NCBI RefSeq assembly: GCF_001885095.1
Contig: NZ_LZDD01000002.1
Coordinates: forward strand, 434,001 to 498,000
Length of the DNA: 64,000 nt
Source of the DNA: Streptococcus bovimastitidis
GTDB lineage: Bacteria > Bacillota > Bacilli > Lactobacillales > Streptococcaceae
Reading direction: 5' to 3'
Below are positions 27,082 through 34,120 of the stretch, one piece after another; position 1 is the first letter of the stretch; each line of letters starts with the position of its first letter. Below the pieces are notes generated by a model, which had not been told where the DNA came from, made no database searches, and saw only the letters and a list, made by a program, of their open reading frames with translations. The position numbers and the translations under genes are program-made.

Positions 27082-28299
27082 TTAAATAAAGGCAGAAAGT
27101 CCAGTATAGTGACGACCAATGATCAATGAATTCACTTCATGAGTTCCTTCATAAGTGTACATACCTTCGATATCGGCAAAGAATCTTGGAATATCGTATT
27201 TTAGTAAGATTCCGTTACCACCACCAACCTCACGCGCTAAAGCTGCTGTTTCACGAGCACGGAAACCATTATGAAGTTTAGCCATTGATGAAGCTTCTTC
27301 ACGGTAGATACCTTGTTCTTGTTGCTCAGCAAGACGAACGGCAATTGCTAAGGTAGCTTGAGCATTCATAGCCATACGAGCTAATTTTTCTTGAATTAAT
27401 TGGAAACCAGCAACTGGTTTACCAAATTGCATACGCTCACGAGTATAAGTTAAAGCTGCTTCAAATGCACCAGCAGTTGCTCCAGCTAACAACCAAGCCA
27501 CATCAGAACGAGTATTGCGAAGAATGTTAGCACAGTCTTTCCAAGAATTCACGTTTTGAGCTCGTTGAGATTCGTGAACACGAACATCTTTATAAATGAT
27601 TTCAGCATTTGGCATTGAACGGAAGAAAGCTTTTTCCGGAGTAACAAAAGTTTCAACCCCTTCAGATTCGCGTTCAACATAGAATAATTTCACTTGGTTG
27701 TCATCAACGTCACGTGCAAAGAATGCATGGTATTTAGCTAAAGTGCCAGCACCGATCCATTTTTTGTGGCCGTTTAAGATCCAGTAATCACCATCGCGTT
27801 TAGCAGTTGCTGCCATACCACCAGCAATATCAGAACCATGATCAGGTTCAGTCATGGCAAGAACTCCTAAACCATCCCATGAGTAAACACCAGGCATCAT
27901 TTTTTCAACTTGCTCTGGACTTCCGCCAAGACGAACACATTCATGGAATAAACCACCATTTGCTGTATAGAAAGTTCCTAAAACGGGATCTGTTTTTGCA
28001 AGGGTATAAGCACGAAATCCTCTAAACAATTCAGAAATACGACCATTCTCACGACCTTCTAATAAACGAGGATCATCCATAAGATGTAGGTCAATAACTT
28101 TTTTAAATTGTTCTAATGGGAAAGTAGCATTATGCCAGTTCTCAGCCAAAAGAGGTTTTAAATCATTTTTTAAAACGTCTTCAAGTTCTTTAAGAACTTC
28201 TTTTTCACCTGCTGTCAAACCATCAGCATAATTGTATAAATCTGAGTAAAACATTTCACCACTTGCAAACAACTTATCTGCTCTAGATTCTTTAACCAT
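27082..28299 (-). CDS. Acyl-CoA dehydrogenase (glutaryl-CoA dehydrogenase-like)
   Basis: A 405-residue flavoprotein that inserts the alpha-beta double bond into acyl-CoA. It has the FAD-binding signature LAMTEPDHGSDIAG (about residues 150-163), KKWIGAGTLAKYHAF, and the C-terminal YTYEGTHEVNSLIIGR, whose glutamate is the expected catalytic base and whose form is closest to glutaryl-CoA dehydrogenases. Enzymes of this class pass electrons to electron-transfer flavoprotein; no etfAB gene is in this window. GGAGG precedes the ATG at 28297-28299. It is the second gene of the operon, 35 bases after the hydroxybutyryl-CoA dehydrogenase. Confidence 0.9.
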   Translation of the reverse strand: MVKESRADKLFASGEMFYSDLYNYADGLTAGEKEVLKELEDVLKNDLKPLLAENWHNATFPLEQFKKVIDLHLMDDPRLLEGRENGRISELFRGFRAYTLAKTDPVLGTFYTANGGLFHECVRLGGSPEQVEKMMPGVYSWDGLGVLAMTEPDHGSDIAGGMAATAKRDGDYWILNGHKKWIGAGTLAKYHAFFARDVDDNQVKLFYVERESEGVETFVTPEKAFFRSMPNAEIIYKDVRVHESQRAQNVNSWKDCANILRNTRSDVAWLLAGATAGAFEAALTYTRERMQFGKPVAGFQLIQEKLARMAMNAQATLAIAVRLAEQQEQGIYREEASSMAKLHNGFRARETAALAREVGGGNGILLKYDIPRFFADIEGMYTYEGTHEVNSLIIGRHYTGLSAFI

Positions 28300-28334
28300 T
28301 TATAAGGCCTCCGTTATAATATTTTTGTATTTTT

Positions 28335-29198
28335 TTATTTGTTATCGTAGTCGTAGAAACCTTTACCAGATTTCTTACCATTGCGTCCTGCACGAATCAT
28401 GTTTTTCAAAAGTGTTGGTGGAGTCCAACGGTTGTCGCCAAATTCTTTAGCGAAGTAATTCATAACATGGTAACCAATATCAACACCAGCGTAGTCTTGT
28501 AACTCAAACGCTCCCATTGGGTGGTTTAATCCATAACGCATTGCTTTATCAATATCTTCTTTAGAAGCAATTCCTTCTTCTAAAACTTTAATCGCTTCAA
28601 TAAATTGAGGAATCATAATACGGTTAACGATAAATCCAGGAACATCTTTCTTAACGATAACTACTTCTTTACGAATGCTTTCAGCTAATTCTTTAACAAT
28701 TGCAATTGTTTCATCTGAAGTTTCAAAACCATAAATGATTTCACACAATTTCATAACTTGTGCTGGGTTGAAGAAGTGCATACCTGCAAAACGAGCTGGG
28801 TTTTCTAAAATATTGGCAATTTCAGTAATTGATAATGAAGAAGTATTAGTTGAAAGGATAACATCCTCACGAACGATTCCTTCAAGCTCTTTGAAAACAG
28901 CTTGTTTAATTTCCATTTTTTCAATAACTGCTTCAACAACGAAGTCAACATCTTTAAAATCTTTAAGATCAGTTGTTGTTGTGATACGTGCTAATGTTTC
29001 GTCCATTTGTTCTTGGCTTAATTTGCCACGTTTAACACTGCCTTCCATGAATTTAGTGATACGAGCCATACCTGCATCGATAAAGCGTTGTTCAACATCT
29101 CTTAAAACAACTTGATAACCATTTTGAGCGAAAAGGTTTGCAATACCGCCACCCATAGCTCCTGCACCAACAACTCCGATTGTCTTAATGTTTGTCAT
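28335..29198 (-). CDS. 3-hydroxybutyryl-CoA dehydrogenase
   Basis: A 287-residue stand-alone dehydrogenase, the usual Hbd/PaaH length. The NAD-binding motif is TIGVVGAGAMGGGIA, the catalytic region is GMHFFNPAQVMKLCE with the histidine, and DVPGFIVNRI follows. It duplicates the activity of the N-terminal half of the fused enzyme in the same operon, perhaps for short-chain substrates. The start is ATG 29196-29198 (MTNIKTIG) with AAGGAG seven to eight bases ahead. An in-frame ATG at 29240 lies inside the promoter and is rejected. It is the first gene of the beta-oxidation operon. Confidence 0.93.
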   Translation of the reverse strand: MTNIKTIGVVGAGAMGGGIANLFAQNGYQVVLRDVEQRFIDAGMARITKFMEGSVKRGKLSQEQMDETLARITTTTDLKDFKDVDFVVEAVIEKMEIKQAVFKELEGIVREDVILSTNTSSLSITEIANILENPARFAGMHFFNPAQVMKLCEIIYGFETSDETIAIVKELAESIRKEVVIVKKDVPGFIVNRIMIPQFIEAIKVLEEGIASKEDIDKAMRYGLNHPMGAFELQDYAGVDIGYHVMNYFAKEFGDNRWTPPTLLKNMIRAGRNGKKSGKGFYDYDNK

Positions 29199-29231
29199 TT
29201 TAAATCTCCTTTTTTGACTTTGTTTAATTGA

Positions 29232-29251
29232 TAGTTTCATTATACAAACTA
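29232..29251 (-). promoter_or_regulatory. Beta-oxidation operon promoter with overlapping operator
   Basis: Minus-strand TATAAT (29240-29245) is 42 bases before the first start codon. It sits exactly inside the inverted repeat TAGTTT-N8-AAACTA (29232-29251). The -35 is weak. A protein bound to this repeat would block the -10, so this is the best operator candidate for the operon. Confidence 0.5.
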
Positions 29252-29312
29252 GTCAACTTAAATTCATCGACAAAAATGAGTAAAGAAAATATCTTTTTCC
29301 TACAAAATGCAC

Positions 29313-29339
29313 TAAAAAAGACTTCCGATTAAGGAAGCC
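29313..29339 (-). terminator. Terminator of the arsR-permease-thioredoxin operon
   Basis: GACTTCC (29320-29326) pairs with GGAAGCC (29333-29339). The minus strand then runs into six T residues. It separates this operon from the beta-oxidation promoter. Confidence 0.82.
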
Positions 29340-29348
29340 TTACTTTTC

Positions 29349-29690
29349 TTAAAAATTTTCAATGATAATTGCTTCAATATCTTCTTCAGATAAAACTTTC
29401 CCCGTTGAGACAACATCTTCATCCAAGACCAATGCCGGTGTGCTCATAACGCCATATGCAGCAATTTGACTAAAATCAGTGACATGCTCGATATTGACCC
29501 TTTTTCCCATACTTTCACAGGTACGAATCACATTTTCTTCAAGCGTGTGACATTTTTTACAGCCTGATCCTAGAATTTTAAAGGTATGTTCTGCATCATC
29601 AAGGTGCTGATCCACTTTGTCTTTATGGCAATTGCCTTGACATTGACAGCCACACGTTTTCTCTTCTTCTTTTTTTCCAAATAAAGCCAT
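29349..29690 (-). CDS. Thioredoxin-like small redox protein
   Basis: A 113-residue protein. A cysteine-rich N-terminus (CGCQCQGNCH, about residues 13-22) resembles a metal-binding tail. The rest is a thioredoxin fold of the redox-active disulfide protein 2 type with the CxxC active site GSGCKKCHTL and the cis-proline loop MSTPALVLD. It probably reduces a substrate or delivers metal/metalloid to the permease encoded just upstream. AAGGAG precedes the ATG at 29688-29690. It is the third gene of arsR-permease-trx. Confidence 0.85.
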   Translation of the reverse strand: MALFGKKEEEKTCGCQCQGNCHKDKVDQHLDDAEHTFKILGSGCKKCHTLEENVIRTCESMGKRVNIEHVTDFSQIAAYGVMSTPALVLDEDVVSTGKVLSEEDIEAIIIENF

Positions 29691-29701
29691 AATCTTTCTC
29701 C

Positions 29702-30727
29702 TTAAAATAAGATAGTTTGTAACATATTAAATAGATAGCCGATTAATATAATTCCAAAACTACAAATAGCAATAAAAACCGCTAGTAATTTCGGCTTAAG
29801 GGCTTTCTTCAACATAATCATTGAAGGTAAACTAAGCGTTGTAACAGCCATCATAAAAGATAGGACAGTTCCTAATTGGGCTCCTTTGGATAGCAAAGCC
29901 TCTGCAACAGGAATAGTACCGAAAATATCAGCATAAATCGGCACACCAATCAGTGTTGCTAGTACCACTCCAAATGGATTTTGACTGCCAAGAACTTTTT
30001 CAATCCAAAGCTGGGGGAGCCAGTTGTGAATTAATGCGCCAATGGCAACGCCGACTAGAATATAAGGGAATACTTTTTTAAAAGTATCGACCACTTGATT
30101 TTTTGCAAAAACAAGTCTTTCTCTACTACTTAACTCTTGTCCATCTAATTGAACAGCTTTAGCCTGGCGGATAAAATCCGCAACAGAATCCTCTAAATGC
30201 ATTTTTTCAATAATGGTACCACCAATGACAGCTAGGACCAGACCAAAAATCACATAGAATAAAGCAATTTTTAGACCAAAAATACTGGTTAGTAACACCA
30301 AACTGCCTAAATCAACCATCGGTGAAGAAATCAAAAAAGCAAAAGTGACTCCTAGTGGTAAACCAGCACTTGTAAAGCCCATAAATAAGGGGATAGAAGA
30401 ACAAGAACAAAATGGTGTAACTGTCCCCAAAAAAGCAGACATGATACGTGCCCAAACACCATTAAAACGCCCTAAAATTTTCTTACTTTTTTCCGGTGGA
30501 AAAAAGGATTGAATATAGGAAACCAAAAAAATCAAACTACAAAGAAGGATTCCAATTTTAATCACATCATAGATAAAAAATTGCAAACTGGCAACAAAGC
30601 GACTAGAAGTATCTAGGTCGAAAGCTCGTAGAGCCGCTCCTATCAATTGATTAAGCCACTGCATGCCTAAAAGTTGATTTTGAATAAATAAGCCAATTTC
30701 TTTCATACAATTATACACTTTCATCAT
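29702..30727 (-). CDS. DUF318/ArsP-type permease
   Basis: A 341-residue membrane protein with about eight to ten helices in two halves joined by a charged loop (about 170-210). The family hallmark LGTVTPFCSCSSIPLF with its CSCS cysteines is present, and a related GVPIYADIFGTIP occurs in the second half. ArsP members export organoarsenicals; other members have unknown cargo. The CxC-bearing ArsR upstream and the thioredoxin-like protein downstream favour thiol-reactive metalloids. The start at 30725-30727 has only a weak ribosome site and lies 15 bases after arsR; coupling is likely, and a later ATG is possible. Confidence 0.85.
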   Translation of the reverse strand: MMKVYNCMKEIGLFIQNQLLGMQWLNQLIGAALRAFDLDTSSRFVASLQFFIYDVIKIGILLCSLIFLVSYIQSFFPPEKSKKILGRFNGVWARIMSAFLGTVTPFCSCSSIPLFMGFTSAGLPLGVTFAFLISSPMVDLGSLVLLTSIFGLKIALFYVIFGLVLAVIGGTIIEKMHLEDSVADFIRQAKAVQLDGQELSSRERLVFAKNQVVDTFKKVFPYILVGVAIGALIHNWLPQLWIEKVLGSQNPFGVVLATLIGVPIYADIFGTIPVAEALLSKGAQLGTVLSFMMAVTTLSLPSMIMLKKALKPKLLAVFIAICSFGIILIGYLFNMLQTILF

Positions 30728-30742
30728 TTATCAAGAATCATC

Positions 30743-31012
30743 TTATAAGTAGGACATTAAACCACTATATACCACTTTTTCAAAATCCGGATTTAGACTA
30801 TAATGCTTCCATTTCCCTTTTTGCTGACTGGTTACCAAGCCAGTCTGGCAAAGGATTTTCATATGGTAAGAAAGAGCCGGTTGAGCCAAGTCTAACTTTT
30901 CTCCTAAAGCACAGGCACATAGACTACCTTTTTGTAGTTCTTTGAGAACTGCTAACCGATTAACATCACTTAAAGCTTTAAATAAGAAAGCATCCTTTTC
31001 AATAGTAGTCAT
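30743..31012 (-). CDS. ArsR-family repressor
   Basis: An 89-residue winged-helix repressor. Its CxC motif in KGSLCACALGEKL corresponds to the ELCVCDL arsenic/antimony site of classical ArsR, and the recognition helix is QPALSYHMKILCQTGLV. The start is ATG 31010-31012 because GGTGAT, the 3' part of a full ribosome site, lies directly ahead. A GTG at 31024 would add four residues. It is the first gene of the operon, with its own operator overlapping the promoter. Confidence 0.88.
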   Translation of the reverse strand: MTTIEKDAFLFKALSDVNRLAVLKELQKGSLCACALGEKLDLAQPALSYHMKILCQTGLVTSQQKGKWKHYSLNPDFEKVVYSGLMSYL

Positions 31013-31042
31013 TTCATCACCCACTCATATCAAAAATCTTTT

Positions 31043-31079
31043 ATATGTTAAGCATATTCCTTTAAAAATAGATTGTCAA
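31043..31079 (-). promoter_or_regulatory. arsR operon promoter and operator
   Basis: Minus-strand TTGACA (31074-31079), a 17-base spacer and TATGCT (31051-31056). A perfect inverted repeat ATATG-N5-CATAT at 31043-31057 overlaps the -10, as expected for ArsR autoregulation. Confidence 0.7.
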
Positions 31080-31090
31080 CGAAATAAATA

Positions 31091-31121
31091 AAAATGAGTC
31101 AAGATTATTTTGACTCATTTT
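31091..31121 (-). terminator. Terminator of CoA-type Nudix gene
   Basis: AAAATGAGTCAA (31091-31102) pairs with TTGACTCATTTT (31110-31121). The stem overlaps the last codons of the gene. T-rich sequence follows on the minus strand. Confidence 0.8.
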
Positions 31122-31722
31122 TTTCACTTAAAATCCGACTAAAACAATCTGTAAATTGAGCCGTCAAACCCCAAATCGTTTCATCAAAGCCCTCATAAAA
31201 AGGGATTTTTGATGATTGATGATTAAAGGCATATTTTTCACCATTACGGATTCTTTCAAATGGAAAGTTAGAGCCTTCTTTAATCCGATGGGGCAAGTCA
31301 TAAAAGACAGGTTCCTTGTTTAAAATTTCATTTAGAGGAATGGTGAAGAGATGATCAACTTCTTCATTATATTTCAAGTCTCGCCAATTATCGCAATGAA
31401 GTTGACCAACAAAACAATGAATGGTGCGCTTAGCTTGAACAATATAGTCAATCTCTCCCCAAATCTCAACGTGATCTGGACTTACATTTAACTCTTCCGT
31501 GCATTCCCGTAAAGCAGCCTCTGCAAACGTCTCTCCTGGCTCTAAGCGTCCACCTGGAAAAGAGACTTCTCCTGGTTGTGAAATATCTTGCCCTCTGACT
31601 TCATATAATACCTGCCAAGCTCCTTCATCCCAAACCAATGGTAAAAAGATAGCATATTCTTTCTGTTGACCTAGTGGTTTAGGCTGATAATTAGCCATCA
31701 CTTCTCTGATTCTTTCTTCCAT
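31105..31722 (-). CDS. CoA-type Nudix hydrolase
   Basis: A 205-residue protein of the NudL/YeaB group, which cleave CoA and acyl-CoA to 3',5'-ADP and phosphopantetheine. It has the group-specific VRGQDISQPGEVSFPGGRLE followed by the Nudix box GRLEPGETFAEAALRECTEE. The last glycine of the consensus box is replaced by asparagine (ELNV). Location near an acyl-CoA operon fits a CoA substrate but may be chance. The start is ATG 31720-31722 with GAGGAT ahead; a longer frame would need a TTG without a site. Confidence 0.85.
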   Translation of the reverse strand: MEERIREVMANYQPKPLGQQKEYAIFLPLVWDEGAWQVLYEVRGQDISQPGEVSFPGGRLEPGETFAEAALRECTEELNVSPDHVEIWGEIDYIVQAKRTIHCFVGQLHCDNWRDLKYNEEVDHLFTIPLNEILNKEPVFYDLPHRIKEGSNFPFERIRNGEKYAFNHQSSKIPFYEGFDETIWGLTAQFTDCFSRILSEKNESK

Positions 31723-31799
31723 CTTAAATCCTCGCACAATACTCTTTTCCCAAGGGTACAAAAAATAATGCCTTAGGTCAAGAAATTACTATTTTTAAA

Positions 31800-31894
31800 T
31801 ATATAAAATTTTTACACATAATCTCTTGACTTATTCTCTTCTCTGTCATATACTTAATGTGTAAAATATTTATATATAAAATTTCTACACATTA
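31800..31894 (+). promoter_or_regulatory. padR operon promoter with three operator half-copies
   Basis: TTGACT (31826-31831), a 17-base spacer and TATACT (31849-31854). The sequence TATATAAAATTTnTACACAT occurs upstream at 31800-31819 and downstream at 31873-31892. An inverted, slightly diverged copy at 31856-31878 makes a 38-bp palindrome (31856-31893) with AATGTGTA/TACACATT ends. The promoter is thus framed by sites of PadR type (ATGT...ACAT). Confidence 0.7.
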
Positions 31895-31907
31895 AGGAGG
31901 TATCGAT

Positions 31908-32234
31908 ATGTATTTTCCCGTATCAGCTACCTTGATTGAATTTTTAATCTTGTCTATCGTTAAAGATCAAGATTCCTATGGCTATGATATTAGCCAAACC
32001 ATCAAACTGGTTGCCAACATTAAGGAATCAACCCTTTACCCAATCCTCAAAAAATTGGAAAAGGCAGGTTTTCTCAAAACCTATAGCCAAGAGCATCAAG
32101 GACGTCAACGTAAGTACTATCAATTAACCACAGAAGGACACACACAACTTGCTTTTCTTGATGGAGAATGGCAAAACTACAAAGCAAATTTAGATGCAAT
32201 AATTGAAGGGAGTCTCCGACATGACAAGAACTGA
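31908..32234 (+). CDS. PadR-family regulator
   Basis: A 108-residue winged-helix protein with the PadR core DSYGYDISQTIKL and STLYPILKKLEKAGFLKTYSQE and a C-terminal dimerisation helix. It starts at ATG 31908 with AAGGAGG at 31894-31900. The palindromic repeats around its promoter suggest autoregulation. It overlaps the DUF1700 gene by 14 bases. PadR-DUF1700-DUF4097 sets are common in Firmicutes and are thought to respond to membrane or envelope conditions. Confidence 0.92.
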   Translation: MYFPVSATLIEFLILSIVKDQDSYGYDISQTIKLVANIKESTLYPILKKLEKAGFLKTYSQEHQGRQRKYYQLTTEGHTQLAFLDGEWQNYKANLDAIIEGSLRHDKN

Positions 32235-32805
32235 GTATCTAGCAGAGCTGCAAAATCAGCTTCGAAAATTACCACAAGACGATTTTCAAGAAGCAATGGA
32301 CTACTTTACTGAATATTTTGATGAAGCAGGTCCCGAAAACGAAGCTCAAGTTATCACCGACCTTGGTAGTCCAAAGGAGGCAGCTAGTGAAATTTTAGGG
32401 CGATTACTTGAAGATAAAATTGAGATTGAAGATAAAAAACCCAAACACTATGCCAAAATCATCTGGTTGACAATCCTGTCAATTCTGGCAGCTCCAGCCG
32501 CCTTACCAATCCTGTTTGCCATTATCGCACTTGTTCTTGCTCTCCTATTTGCCATTGGAGCGATCATTTTTTCATTAATCATCTTAGGCGTCTCATTCTT
32601 TGCCAATGGTTGCTATGTCCTCTTCGATAGTTTTTCTTACCTAGCAACCTCTATTAATTCAACCATCCTTAGCTTTGGTATGGGCCTCATCATGATTGGC
32701 GGTTCCCTCTTAGCTATCTACCTTGGTGTTGAAGCCTGTGCAGCCCTGATCCGTGGTGGAGCAGTCCTCATTCAAAAATTATTAAAGAGAGGTCAAACAG
32801 CATGA
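32221..32805 (+). CDS. DUF1700/HAAS-domain membrane protein
   Basis: A 194-residue protein. The N-terminal 65 residues form a HAAS-type helical domain (MTRTEYLAELQNQLRKLPQ... ending DLGSPKEAASEIL). Three or four membrane helices follow (about 75-180). It may act as a membrane partner or antagonist for its neighbours. The start is ATG 32221-32223 behind AAGGGAG; a TTG 18 bases earlier is in frame but overlaps that site. It overlaps padR by 14 bases and the next gene by ATGA. Confidence 0.87.
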   Translation: MTRTEYLAELQNQLRKLPQDDFQEAMDYFTEYFDEAGPENEAQVITDLGSPKEAASEILGRLLEDKIEIEDKKPKHYAKIIWLTILSILAAPAALPILFAIIALVLALLFAIGAIIFSLIILGVSFFANGCYVLFDSFSYLATSINSTILSFGMGLIMIGGSLLAIYLGVEACAALIRGGAVLIQKLLKRGQTA

Positions 32806-33710
32806 AAACTTGGAAAAAAACACTTTTACTGACATCACTTTGCTTACTACTTTCAGGTGCTGCCTTGGCAGGTTTGGGCTTTGTCAGGGGTGGATGGTCA
32901 GCCTTATCAACTTCAAAAGAAGAACCAAAGCATCATACCTATAAAACTAAAGAATTGACAAGCTTTGATCAGATTTCACTAAATTGTAATGTCTCAGATA
33001 TTACAATTAAAACAGGTAATCAAGACAAGGCTACCATTACCTATCTTGACGACAAGAACTACCCAGTAAAAATTGATCAAACAGGTAAAACTCTCTCAAT
33101 AACAGAAAAATCCCAACTCCTTCAAAGTAAAACGACCGTCAGATTCCTAACTTTACGTAATCTTATGGAAATCGATAAAGTTGGACATTTCGGTGTCGAT
33201 TCAGGCTACTCTATCCAAATAACCCTGCCAAAAGGAAGTAAACTTCAAAGTCTCAAAGGTAGTCTAAAAGTCGGTGAATTACAGATAGAAAATAGTCACA
33301 TTAATAACCTTGACTTTGAATTGTCAGCCGGCAATCTAGAAGTAAATTCCTCAAAAATCGGTGATGCTCAACTCACCCTTCAAGCCGGTGATATGACCGT
33401 TATTGACAGTCAGGTTAGCGATGCCCAACTAAAAGTTAATGCAGGGAATATGGACTTTAGCTCATCAAGTCTTACCGATTCTAAATTAACCCTAAGTGCT
33501 GGCGATTTCTCTGCTTCCGAAATAACCTTCCTTAATCAAAACCAATTAACCTTAAACATGGGTGATGCTGATATCCAACTAAAAGAACATGACTTAGCTG
33601 TGAAAAGCAATAAAGCATTAGGTGATTCCGATATTACCTCTAATCTAAAATCAGATTCTAAAAACCAATTAGACCTTGACAGCAAACTTGGTGACATAAC
33701 TGTAGAATAA
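32802..33710 (+). CDS. DUF4097 envelope protein with beta-helix repeats
   Basis: A 302-residue protein with one N-terminal hydrophobic segment (about residues 7-27: signal peptide or anchor), so the rest is probably extracellular. From about residue 165 it is built of 20-residue repeats of the form LxAGxxxVxxSxxxDAQ (for example LQAGDMTVIDSQVSDAQ, LSAGDFSASEITF), typical of a right-handed parallel beta-helix in DUF4097 proteins. No enzyme motif is visible. The start overlaps the DUF1700 stop in ATGA. It is the last gene of the operon. Confidence 0.87.
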   Translation: MKTWKKTLLLTSLCLLLSGAALAGLGFVRGGWSALSTSKEEPKHHTYKTKELTSFDQISLNCNVSDITIKTGNQDKATITYLDDKNYPVKIDQTGKTLSITEKSQLLQSKTTVRFLTLRNLMEIDKVGHFGVDSGYSIQITLPKGSKLQSLKGSLKVGELQIENSHINNLDFELSAGNLEVNSSKIGDAQLTLQAGDMTVIDSQVSDAQLKVNAGNMDFSSSSLTDSKLTLSAGDFSASEITFLNQNQLTLNMGDADIQLKEHDLAVKSNKALGDSDITSNLKSDSKNQLDLDSKLGDITVE

Positions 33711-33713
33711 AAC

Positions 33714-33745
33714 AATAACCCTAGGATATTTATCCTAGGGTTATT
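33714..33745. terminator. Terminator of padR operon, shared with convergent DUF1304 gene
   Basis: AATAACCCTAGGATA (33714-33728) pairs with TATCCTAGGGTTATT (33731-33745) around a two-base loop. Confidence 0.8.
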
Positions 33746-33754
33746 TTGTAAGTT

Positions 33755-34111
33755 TTAGAAAAGCATGCTAATCAATGCTAAAATAGCTAAGCCACCCTGC
33801 TTCAAAAGGATTTTCTTATCAACAGTCATGGCACCATAAATTGCTGCTGCTATAACATTAATGAGAAACAGGGCTACAATCTCACTGTTATGAGAAAAGT
33901 AAATACCATATAAAAGTAAGAAGGCAATCAAGCCATTATAAATCCCTTGATTTTTAAAAAGGCTAGCAATAGTTTTATCTTCTAATTCACTTTGACTTAA
34001 TTGAAAGACTTTCTGGGTAGCCGTTGAACTTGTTGCAAAAGTTTCTAAGTACATAATATAAATTTGTTCTAAAGCTGTCAGTGTTGCCAGAACGGTTGTA
34101 ATAATAGACAT
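33755..34111 (-). CDS. DUF1304 membrane protein
   Basis: A 118-residue protein with four hydrophobic segments and the DUF1304 pattern (ALEQIYIMYLETFATSS, NQGIYNGLIAFLL). Its function is not known. The start ATG at 34109-34111 has TAAGGAAA ahead and lies nine bases after the YhgE/Pip stop, so the two form an operon under TetR control. Confidence 0.85.
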   Translation of the reverse strand: MSIITTVLATLTALEQIYIMYLETFATSSTATQKVFQLSQSELEDKTIASLFKNQGIYNGLIAFLLLYGIYFSHNSEIVALFLINVIAAAIYGAMTVDKKILLKQGGLAILALISMLF

Positions 34112-34120
34112 ATGATTTCC

